From positions 1 to 9,085 of the forward strand of contig DAOUYQ010000021.1 in assembly GCA_030666035.1 (NCBI GenBank): a stretch of DNA of 9,085 nucleotides, read 5' to 3'. Positions within the stretch are counted from its first letter, which is position 1. Every line of letters starts with the position of its first letter. The translations under genes were made by a program, and so were the position numbers. Source of the DNA: Microcaldota archaeon (GTDB lineage Archaea > Micrarchaeota > Micrarchaeia > Anstonellales > Bilamarchaeaceae). Below, piece by piece: positions 1-5,066 of the stretch. Below the pieces are notes generated by a model. The model saw nothing but the letters and a program-made list of their open reading frames with translations, was not told the DNA's origin and searched no databases.

Positions 1-426
1 AAACAGGCGGTCATGCCGGTTAATTTTGGAAATAGGCCCCCTAAGCTGTATAATTGCTTCAAAATACCCCCCGCTCTGCCTTGAGCAATGGGGGCAAATG
101 TTCCGCACAATCCGCACATTTATTGGTATTTTTACCGGAAACAGCCGGTCCTTGTCCCCCACAAAGAAAGTAGCCTCCTGCGTATGCAGGGAATAAGTGC
201 CCCGCACAAACTCCCCCTTGCATTTGCTAATTACCGCCTCTGAGATTTTAGCATCATCAGCATTAATCCAATTCCCTTTCATGCGCACTTTTTTGCATTT
301 TCCGCACCGCATAAATTCCATCCGCTTTGGGCACTTTATATTTACTGGTTTGCACTTTACGCAAAATGGCCCTGAGAATGCAATCTCATCATCCGAAGCC
401 CCGCATTTTGGGCATATTAATTTCAT
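1..426 (-). CDS. nmd3: NMD3-family protein, N-terminal part (runs off left edge)
   Basis: The reverse strand encodes 142 residues that remain open at the window edge, so the C-terminal part is missing. Four CxxC pairs are visible: C5/C8 (in ICPKCG), C22/C25, C41/C44 and C111/C114 (in ICPHCSR), followed by GGYFEAIIQLRG. This spacing and the final CPxCSR...GGYYEAI-like block are characteristic of the N-terminal zinc-ribbon region of NMD3. In eukaryotes NMD3 is the 60S export adaptor that binds the large ribosomal subunit; the role of the archaeal protein is less clear but presumably concerns the large subunit or quality control. The ATG at 424-426 is chosen because an in-frame stop lies upstream with no other start between, and the CPKCG motif begins right after it. 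A GGTGG-like purine stretch lies about 15 bases upstream. The gene is divergent from the 72-residue gene and shares its promoter region. It is very likely a chromosomal core gene. Confidence 0.9.
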   Translation of the reverse strand, partial: MKLICPKCGASDDEIAFSGPFCVKCKPVNIKCPKRMEFMRCGKCKKVRMKGNWINADDAKISEAVISKCKGEFVRGTYSLHTQEATFFVGDKDRLFPVKIPINVRIVRNICPHCSRQSGGYFEAIIQLRGPISKINRHDRLF

Positions 427-453
427 AAGAGTTATTTTTATCCACCTACCTTC

Positions 454-465
454 TTTAAATATATT
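454..465. promoter_or_regulatory. Shared divergent TATA element between NMD3 and the 72-aa gene
   Basis: On the plus strand 454-461 reads TTTAAATA, an exact match to the archaeal TATA consensus TTTAWATA. On the minus strand the same bases read as AATATATTTAAA, also a good TATA box. The distance to the minus-strand ATG (426) is about 28 bases and to the plus-strand ATG (496) about 35 bases, both suitable for a transcript starting near the gene. The whole divergent gap is only 69 bases, so one AT-rich element probably serves both directions. Basis: motif and spacing only. Confidence 0.6.
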
Positions 466-484
466 CCTCATAATAAATTGCAAA

Positions 485-490
485 AGGTGA
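485..490 (+). promoter_or_regulatory. Ribosome binding site that decides the start of the 72-aa gene
   Basis: AGGTGA is complementary to the archaeal 16S rRNA 3' end. It lies 5 bases before ATG 496 and 8 before ATG 499, and it overlaps the alternative GTG (487) and lies downstream of the alternative TTG (478). This argues against the two longer versions of the protein. Confidence 0.7.
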
Positions 491-495
491 GTAAG

Positions 496-714
496 ATGAT
501 GGAGTTTGAAGACGATGAGCCCTACGCATCGAATTCCGAGCTTAGGTACATAACCCTCGAGCTCATGAAGATCGCTGAGAAAAAAGGAACCACTTTCGAT
601 GAAATGGCCAGTGACTACGTCAGAAACACCTTCACATTAAAGAAGCTCATCGAAGAGAAGGATTCTCCCGAAAGGGTTTTAAAAACTCGAAAGGAACCGA
701 TTACGCATGAGTAA
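496..714 (+). CDS. Small acidic/helical protein of unknown function (72 aa)
   Basis: I do not recognise this protein. It begins with a very acidic stretch (MMEFEDDEP), continues with a predicted helical middle (about residues 15-33, LRYITLELMKIAEKKG, then DEMASDYVRN), and ends in a charged, Lys/Glu-rich tail. It has no cysteines, signal peptide or membrane segment, so it should be cytosolic. ATG 496 is preferred over TTG 478 because AGGTGA sits 5 bases upstream; ATG 499 is an equally plausible start. The stop codon overlaps the start of the DUF2070 gene by 8 bases (ATGAGTAA), so the two are probably translationally coupled. Codon use resembles the neighbours and the reading frame is intact, which supports a real gene. 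It could be a small accessory protein of the DUF2070 membrane protein, but that is inferred from coupling alone. Confidence 0.75.
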   Translation: MMEFEDDEPYASNSELRYITLELMKIAEKKGTTFDEMASDYVRNTFTLKKLIEEKDSPERVLKTRKEPITHE

Positions 715-2470
715 TATATATAAGGCAATTTCACTCACCAATTATTTAATCCAGCTGCCGCCCACCTCGACTTTACTATTTCTCCTCCTCCTCCTCTCAA
801 TCCTGTTTGGATTTGGCCTCTCATTCATCACAGGCTTCCCCCCCTTAGAAACAATCCTCGATGCATTATTCATTCTTACAATTCCAGGATTCCTCACAAT
901 AATCCTGGCAAAAGCCCTGATGTCCAAGGTACCCACACGAAGAATAACCGCAACTGCGCTTGCAGGGGCAGCAATCTATGCCATTACCTACCTGGTTGCA
1001 GTTTCCCTTCAATTATTTGCCACTCCCGCAGGAAGCGAAGTAATCTTTGTAGGCAGCGCAATAGTTTTTGTAATCTGGTACATAATTGCCCGCATCGTTT
1101 TTGTGCATAAATGGCGCTCCCTGATTTTTGCAATCCTCCAGCTATTCCTAAATGCAATTTTCCTAATATTTAATGGGTTCCTTCCAATAAGCACCGGGGA
1201 CCCCCTAAATGTCCTCCTCAAGTTTTACATGTCCTCATTTGTGCTCCTTGCAGGGCTTTACCTCTTTTTCCAATTAATAAATGCGCCAATGAAGCGCACA
1301 TTCGGAGTAGCATCCACCGATGCAGTTTCAATGTTTTTCTCCCAATGGTTCTATGACAAAAAGGACATAGAAAAAGCATTCCGCAAAGTCGGGGAAACAG
1401 TAAAAACATACCTCTCGGTTTTCCTCTTCCGCAGGAAGGATGGCGATTATGCATTTATTGTTCCATGTGTGCATTTTGGCCCATTCGGAAATCTCGGAGG
1501 CAGCAATTTCTCTTACCTTATTGCAAATGAGCTTGAGAAAAAGCACAAGCTAAAATCCCTTGTTTTTCATGGCTCCGCAACACATGACCTTAACCCGGTC
1601 TCCGCAACCGAGCTGAAGAAAATAACTGATGCATGCTCAGAAATATTTTCAAATGCAAAGCCATCCGAAACAAAAGTCTCTTACCTTCACTCCTCTAATG
1701 AAAACGCGCTTGCAGAAGTACTGAAATTCAATAACCATGGATTTATTGGCCTTACCCGTGCCCCCAAGACCACTGAGGACATATCCCTTGGAATGGGCAT
1801 GGCGCTCATGTCAACTGCAGAGAAATCCCTTCTCAGCGCAACAATAGTTGACCAGCATAATGCAGAAACCGGGGAAATAGAATATGTTGAGCCAGGCACA
1901 AAAATGGGCTTCCACTATCTGGATTCAGTCGAAGAAGCCCTTTCCAAAAAAGGCAAGGAAAAGAAGCTCAAAGCAGGCTTTGCTTTTGGAGCAACAGATT
2001 CCCAGAAAATTGGCCCCGCAGGCATAAAGGTTGCTGTTTTTGGAACCGAACCCCACTATGCAATAATCCTAATAGATGCCAATGGCGTCACACCCCCTTT
2101 CCGCAGGAAGCTCATGTCTGCAGTTGAATCTGCTTTCCGCAGAAAAGGCTGGGATAAAGTTGTCCCTGCGATATATACAACAGACACCCACACGGTAAAT
2201 GCGGTAAGGGGGGTGGTGAATCCCCTCACAGATAATCAATTAATCCTGGACCAGGTATGTGCCCTTGTGCAAAACGCATATGAAGATATGCAGGATGCAA
2301 AGTTCTATTCCAAGAAGCGCCTTGTGGATATCCGCGTGCTTGGGGCAAAGCAGACAATAGAGCTAATAGCCACAGTAAACGCAATAGTTGCAATTTCCAA
2401 AGTGGCTGCACCTGTTATAATTATATCAGGAATAATAGCAATACTCTGGCTTATGCACAGCTTAGGTTGA
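707..2470 (+). CDS. DUF2070-family seven-helix membrane protein
   Basis: This 587-residue protein matches the layout of the archaeal DUF2070 family, whose function is unknown. Six hydrophobic segments lie in the first third (about 21-43, 51-72, 80-105, 109-133, 138-161 and 171-195), a soluble domain spans about 200-555, and a last helix lies at about 565-585. The soluble domain holds the hallmark VHFGPFGNLGGSN (255-267) plus HGSATHDLNP (288-297), DQHN (382-385) and TTDTHTVN (491-498). These His/Asp/Asn clusters look like a metal or catalytic site, which is my inference. The N terminus has the LPPTS-like segment seen just before the first helix. The start ATG overlaps the preceding gene by 8 bases, with only a weak AAGGAA upstream, so reinitiation after that gene is likely. 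The stop codon lies inside the ribosome binding site of tyrS. Five consecutive CTC leucine codons occur in helix 1. Confidence 0.88.
   Translation: MSNIYKAISLTNYLIQLPPTSTLLFLLLLLSILFGFGLSFITGFPPLETILDALFILTIPGFLTIILAKALMSKVPTRRITATALAGAAIYAITYLVAVSLQLFATPAGSEVIFVGSAIVFVIWYIIARIVFVHKWRSLIFAILQLFLNAIFLIFNGFLPISTGDPLNVLLKFYMSSFVLLAGLYLFFQLINAPMKRTFGVASTDAVSMFFSQWFYDKKDIEKAFRKVGETVKTYLSVFLFRRKDGDYAFIVPCVHFGPFGNLGGSNFSYLIANELEKKHKLKSLVFHGSATHDLNPVSATELKKITDACSEIFSNAKPSETKVSYLHSSNENALAEVLKFNNHGFIGLTRAPKTTEDISLGMGMALMSTAEKSLLSATIVDQHNAETGEIEYVEPGTKMGFHYLDSVEEALSKKGKEKKLKAGFAFGATDSQKIGPAGIKVAVFGTEPHYAIILIDANGVTPPFRRKLMSAVESAFRRKGWDKVVPAIYTTDTHTVNAVRGVVNPLTDNQLILDQVCALVQNAYEDMQDAKFYSKKRLVDIRVLGAKQTIELIATVNAIVAISKVAAPVIIISGIIAILWLMHSLG
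782..796 (+). repeat. (CTC)5 trinucleotide tract in DUF2070 helix 1
   Basis: Five in-frame CTC codons encode leucines of the first membrane helix. Being a triplet tract, length changes would add or remove leucines without breaking the frame. It may reflect composition only. Confidence 0.6.
2464..2470 (+). promoter_or_regulatory. Ribosome binding site of tyrS overlapping the DUF2070 stop codon
   Basis: AGGTTGA (followed by TC) lies 5 bases before ATG 2476 and contains the TGA stop of the upstream gene (2468-2470). It makes the ATG more likely than the TTG at 2467, which would lie within the site, and suggests translational coupling of the two genes. Confidence 0.55.
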
Positions 2471-2475
2471 TCGCA

Positions 2476-3540
2476 ATGGATATTGAAGAGAAAACCAAAC
2501 TCGTAATGAAAGTTCCCACACAGGAGCTTATAAGCGAAGAGGGCCTCAAAAACCTCTTTGAAACAAACCCCCACCCAAAGCATTACATCGGCTTTGAAAT
2601 TTCCGGATATGTCCATATAGGAACCGGCCTCTCAAGTGCACTCAAAATCAAGGATTTGCTCAAAGCAGGCGTAAAGCCCACCATCTTCCTTGCAGATTAC
2701 CACACCTGGATAAATGGGAAGCTTGGGGGGGATTTGGACAAAATCCGCAAAGTTGCCCAGGGTTATTTTAAGCACTGCTTTATTGCCCTTGGCCTTCCCG
2801 AAGACAAAGTAGACTATCTGCTTGCAAGCGAAAGCTACGATGAAGATTACTGGAAGCTGGTAATGGATGTTTCGCGCAGCACAACCCTAAAGCGCATGCT
2901 CCGCTGCATCACGATAATGGGCAGAAAAGAATCAGATGCCGCAAGCTCCGCTTCAGTCCTTTACCCGGCAATGCAAGCTGCAGATATATTCAATCTCAAA
3001 ATTGACATTGCCCATGCAGGAATGGACCAGCGCAAGGTGCATATGCTTGCACGGGAACTTGCACCCAAGCTCAACTTCAAAAAACCGGTTACACTCCATA
3101 CGCGCCTTCTTCCGGGTTTGCAGGGCACAACCCGCATGAACCCAACTGAAGACGAAGTAATTGATGCAAAGATGAGCAAATCCAAGCCGGATTCCGCAAT
3201 TTTTGTGCACGAATCCGAATCCGAAATCCTCCGCAAAATAAAAAAGGCCTATTGCCCGGAAAAAGTCGTGGAAGGCAACCCAATAATTGAATATGCTGAG
3301 AACCTGGTTCTCCGCGACCGCCCCCTGAAAGTCGAGCGCCCGGAAAAATTTGGGGGAAATGTGGAATTCACCACTTCTACGGAATTGCATGAGGCCTACC
3401 TGCGAGGTGCACTCCACCCAATGGACCTCAAGAATGCAGTAGGAAAGGAATTAGTTGAAATGCTCAAGCCCGTACATGAATATTTCAAGAAGCATCCCAA
3501 TTACCTGAAAGAATTAGAAAGCATAAAAATTACCCGTTAA
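2476..3540 (+). CDS. tyrS: Tyrosyl-tRNA synthetase, archaeal type
   Basis: This class I synthetase attaches tyrosine to tRNA-Tyr in the cytosol using ATP. From ATG 2476 it has 354 residues, the usual archaeal length. The HIGH-equivalent is HIGTG (47-51), the same variant as I recall in Pyrococcus TyrRS, and KMSKS is exact at 232-236. Tyrosine-pocket residues visible by comparison with the Methanocaldococcus enzyme are Y37 (YIGFEISG), Y163, Q167 and D170 (YPAMQAAD). The motif GMDQRKVHMLARE is at 182-194. The anticodon-side segments RPEKFGG (288-294) and HPMDLKN (314-320) are also present; the Asp of the latter corresponds to the residue that reads G34. The start is supported by MDIEEKTKLV, matching Pyrococcus-type N termini, and by the upstream ribosome binding site. 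It is last in the three-gene run, and its end overlaps the convergent phosphorylase gene by 11 bases. No missing catalytic motif is evident. Confidence 0.97.
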   Translation: MDIEEKTKLVMKVPTQELISEEGLKNLFETNPHPKHYIGFEISGYVHIGTGLSSALKIKDLLKAGVKPTIFLADYHTWINGKLGGDLDKIRKVAQGYFKHCFIALGLPEDKVDYLLASESYDEDYWKLVMDVSRSTTLKRMLRCITIMGRKESDAASSASVLYPAMQAADIFNLKIDIAHAGMDQRKVHMLARELAPKLNFKKPVTLHTRLLPGLQGTTRMNPTEDEVIDAKMSKSKPDSAIFVHESESEILRKIKKAYCPEKVVEGNPIIEYAENLVLRDRPLKVERPEKFGGNVEFTTSTELHEAYLRGALHPMDLKNAVGKELVEMLKPVHEYFKKHPNYLKELESIKITR

Positions 3541-4237
3541 CAAACGCATCAACAATCTTCTTTATTTTTTCATTTGCCTTTTTCATGCACTCTATTACTT
3601 CCTTATGCGTTAATTCCCCCTTTTTTCTTCCTGCAGCATAATTAGTCCCAATTGCAATTCCGCAAATCGGAATCCCCAGCTCCCCGGCCAAAATAACCTC
3701 ATACGCACTGGTCATATTCACCAGGTTTGCACCCATCAATCCAAGCGCCTTAATTTCCGTTTTTGTTTCAAACCTGGGCCCATGGGTGGTTGCGATAACC
3801 CCCCCTCTCCGCACCCTTACCCCCCTTTTTTTGCAAGCGCCCTCCACGCGCCCGGAAAGTGCCGCATTATACGGCTCACTCATATCCGCATGCTTAATTT
3901 CCCCTTCAAATTTATCAAAATAAGTAACCGGAGAATAAAACCCGATAAAATCTTCAAGCAAAACAAAATCCCCAGGGGCATACCTGCTAATAATCCCTGC
4001 AGCATAAAACGCAAGAATCCCATCCACCTTTTTCTCTTTCATCACCCAGAGGTTTGCCTTGTAATCCACTTTGTGCGGAGGAGTTCCATGTTCTTCCCCG
4101 TGCCTTGGAATAAAGACAACTTCCTCCTCCCCAATCTTTCCAGCATATGCATCCACAACTCCATGCGGTGTCTTTATGCCCTCTTTCTTCATTTTTCCCA
4201 ATGAGTAAATCCCGCTTCCCCCAAGTATCCCAATCAT
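3530..4237 (-). CDS. MTAP/PNP-family nucleoside phosphorylase, probably 6-oxopurine (methylthioinosine) specific
   Basis: The 235-residue protein is a purine nucleoside phosphorylase of the MTAP branch, which splits a (methylthio)nucleoside with phosphate into base and sugar-1-phosphate. Visible motifs are GGSG (6-9, phosphate loop), PRHGEEH (44-50), PPHKVDYKANLW (53-64), THGPRFETKTE (151-161) and NMTSAYE (174-180, ribose/phosphate). The base-binding loop reads GTNYAAG (197-203). Human MTAP has TDYD here, its two Asp residues recognising adenine; the Asn and Ala in this protein fit 6-oxopurine-specific members such as methylthioinosine phosphorylase, so I give no mtnP symbol although databases may use it. 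It would act with a separate methylthioadenosine deaminase in methylthio salvage. The start codon lies about 25 bases from a TATA box, suggesting a leaderless mRNA. It is divergent from the Tyr/Asp-rich gene and overlaps tyrS tail to tail by 11 bases. Confidence 0.9.
   Translation of the reverse strand: MIGILGGSGIYSLGKMKKEGIKTPHGVVDAYAGKIGEEEVVFIPRHGEEHGTPPHKVDYKANLWVMKEKKVDGILAFYAAGIISRYAPGDFVLLEDFIGFYSPVTYFDKFEGEIKHADMSEPYNAALSGRVEGACKKRGVRVRRGGVIATTHGPRFETKTEIKALGLMGANLVNMTSAYEVILAGELGIPICGIAIGTNYAAGRKKGELTHKEVIECMKKANEKIKKIVDAFVNG
3561..3570 (+). terminator. Candidate T-rich terminator for tyrS
   Basis: TTTATTTTTT begins 21 bases after the tyrS stop codon, with a second short tract (CTTTTTC) at 3578-3584. 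Archaeal RNA polymerase terminates on T-rich non-template tracts without a hairpin. The site lies inside the oppositely oriented phosphorylase gene, where the run encodes lysine-rich residues near its C terminus, so the tract may simply reflect coding. Confidence 0.35.
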
Positions 4238-4259
4238 ATTCTACTAACTATAGGGGAGC

Positions 4260-4267
4260 TTTATATT
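4260..4267. promoter_or_regulatory. Shared divergent TATA element between phosphorylase and Tyr/Asp-rich gene
   Basis: TTTATATT on the plus strand reads AATATAAA on the minus strand, so it resembles a TATA box both ways. It is preceded by a purine-rich GGGGAG on the plus strand and by AAAACC on the minus strand, either of which could act as a TFB-recognition element. It is 23 bases from the minus-strand ATG (4237) and 31 from the plus-strand ATG (4298), predicting a leaderless transcript leftwards and a very short leader rightwards. No good ribosome binding site precedes either gene, which agrees with this. Confidence 0.55.
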
Positions 4268-4297
4268 GGTTTTGGTTGATATTCCCTTCGTGATAAT

Positions 4298-4489
4298 ATG
4301 AAAGCAATCTATCTTGCGCTATGCCTGATGCTTGTTCTTGCAGGAACAGTAATGGCTTACAATTCCTATGACGATGAGTATTACTACGATGATGATTATT
4401 ACTATGATGATTATGGTTATGGCTGCTGCTGCGCCCCAATGTTTGCCCTTCTTGCAGTTGGAGCATTTGCAATTCAAAGAAGGCAATAG
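4298..4489 (+). CDS. Secreted Tyr/Asp-rich small protein with CCC motif and C-terminal anchor-like helix (63 aa)
   Basis: I do not recognise a family. Residues 1-20 form a clear signal peptide (MKAIYLALCLMLVLAGTVMA) with likely cleavage after VMA. Residues 21-42 are almost only Tyr, Asp and Gly: ten tyrosines, seven aspartates and one glutamate, arranged as a YYYDD-type repeat (EYYYDDDYYYDD). Three consecutive cysteines follow (43-45), then a short hydrophobic helix (about 46-59) and a basic tail RRQ. A signal peptide, short mature part and hydrophobic C terminus with a basic end resemble the layout of sortase/archaeosortase substrates or a tail-anchored surface protein; the CCC could carry lipid, bind metal or form disulfides. 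These are inferences. The start is the first ATG after the TATA element, and only a weak GTGAT lies close before it. The stop codon TAG directly abuts the ATG of the phospholipase-D-like gene, so the two are probably one transcript. Composition is repetitive, but the intact export signals support a real gene. Confidence 0.72.
   Translation: MKAIYLALCLMLVLAGTVMAYNSYDDEYYYDDDYYYDDYGYGCCCAPMFALLAVGAFAIQRRQ
4370..4420 (+). repeat. Asp/Tyr codon repeat (GAT/TAT/TAC)
   Basis: This low-complexity tract of GAY and TAY codons encodes residues 25-41 of the small secreted protein. Synonymous codons (TAT/TAC, GAT/GAC) are mixed, which suggests selection on the amino acids rather than fresh slippage of a pure DNA repeat. 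Three TGC codons follow immediately (4424-4432). Confidence 0.75.
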
Positions 4490-5011
4490 ATGAATAAAGA
4501 TTTTCTAGCCGGCATTTTTGCCGGTGCAATTCTTTTTTCTATTCTTGCATTTCTCTTTCTTCCGGCTTATTCTGTTTCAGTTGTCCACTCCCCTGGTGCA
4601 GAAGAAGAGATAATCTCATTTATTGATTCTGCCCAGGAGTCCCTTTATGTTGAAGTCTACATAATCACATCAGCGGATGTTGTAGATGCACTAATCTCAG
4701 CACAGAAGCGCGGAGCAGATGTAAAGGTAATCCTGGAGGGAAGAGTTTCAGGGGGCACAAACGCGCTTGCATACGCCCGCCTCTCCGGAGCAGGGGTGGA
4801 CGTGTGCTGGGCATCCGAGGCTTACAAGCTCACCCACTCAAAACTCATAATTGTAGATGGGAGAAAAGCGTTTGTAGGCTCCCACAACCTTTCCAATTCC
4901 GCCCTCAACCTAAACCGCGAAATCTCCCTCATTGTGGAAGGGAATGTTGTTTCTGAACTTTTGGAGCTTTTTGATTATGACTGGAATGCCTGCACTCTTT
5001 TTGCATTATAA
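4490..5011 (+). CDS. Membrane-anchored single-HKD phospholipase D / Nuc-family protein
   Basis: This 173-residue protein has an N-terminal hydrophobic segment (about 6-26) that acts as a signal peptide or anchor, followed by one phospholipase D domain. The catalytic signature is H116, K118, D123 (HSKLIIVDG), then GSHN (130-133), with SALNLNREISL after it and E144 as the usual acidic partner. A single HKD motif means the active site should form in a homodimer, as in the bacterial nuclease Nuc and mitochondrial PLD6/Zucchini, which share this size and layout. Likely substrates are a nucleic acid phosphodiester or a phospholipid; the sequence cannot decide between them. The domain most likely faces outside the cell. 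Cysteines at 106 and 168 could pair. The ATG begins on the base after the stop of the Tyr/Asp-rich gene, and no Shine-Dalgarno is evident, so translation is probably coupled. Related Nuc proteins occur on some conjugative plasmids, but nothing else here shows conjugation. Confidence 0.88.
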   Translation: MNKDFLAGIFAGAILFSILAFLFLPAYSVSVVHSPGAEEEIISFIDSAQESLYVEVYIITSADVVDALISAQKRGADVKVILEGRVSGGTNALAYARLSGAGVDVCWASEAYKLTHSKLIIVDGRKAFVGSHNLSNSALNLNREISLIVEGNVVSELLELFDYDWNACTLFAL

Positions 5012-5038
5012 CGGTTTTAGACCAGTATAGGTTAACTA

Positions 5039-5046
5039 TTTATATA
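5039..5046 (+). promoter_or_regulatory. TATA box of the giant membrane protein gene
   Basis: TTTATATA matches the archaeal consensus exactly. It ends 20 bases before ATG 5067, placing a start site about 26 bases downstream of its centre at or next to the ATG, so a leaderless mRNA is predicted. No GGTGA-like site lies in the gap, which fits. An in-frame stop at 5028-5030 excludes an upstream start. Confidence 0.65.
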
Positions 5047-5066
5047 TTCACTGGCATTATATCTTT

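Noticed and set aside
197..490. Plus-strand 97-codon open frame across the left end
   Set aside because: It is opposite the NMD3 zinc-ribbon gene, whose four CxxC pairs and conserved blocks make the minus strand the coding one; the plus frame shows no motif.
478..495. TTG (478) or GTG (487) as start of the small acidic protein
   Set aside because: The AGGTGA ribosome binding site at 485-490 overlaps or follows these codons and is ideally spaced for ATG 496 or 499.
2467..2475. TTG 2467 as start of tyrS
   Set aside because: It would lie inside the AGGTTGA ribosome binding site; ATG 2476 gives the MDIEE N terminus typical of this TyrRS subtype.
2622..2636. HIGTG instead of HIGH in TyrRS taken as a degenerate active site
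   Set aside because: As far as I recall, Pyrococcus-type TyrRS also carries H-L/I-G-T-G here, so the variant is normal for the subtype.
3782..4204. Plus-strand 140-codon open frame within the phosphorylase region
   Set aside because: It is a shadow of the minus-strand phosphorylase gene, which has all its family motifs.
4248..4529. Minus-strand His/Asn-rich open frame opposite the Tyr/Asp repeat
   Set aside because: Its His/Asn run is the reverse complement of the GAT/TAT repeat, and it spans the promoter and two gene starts of the plus strand, whose export signals are convincing.
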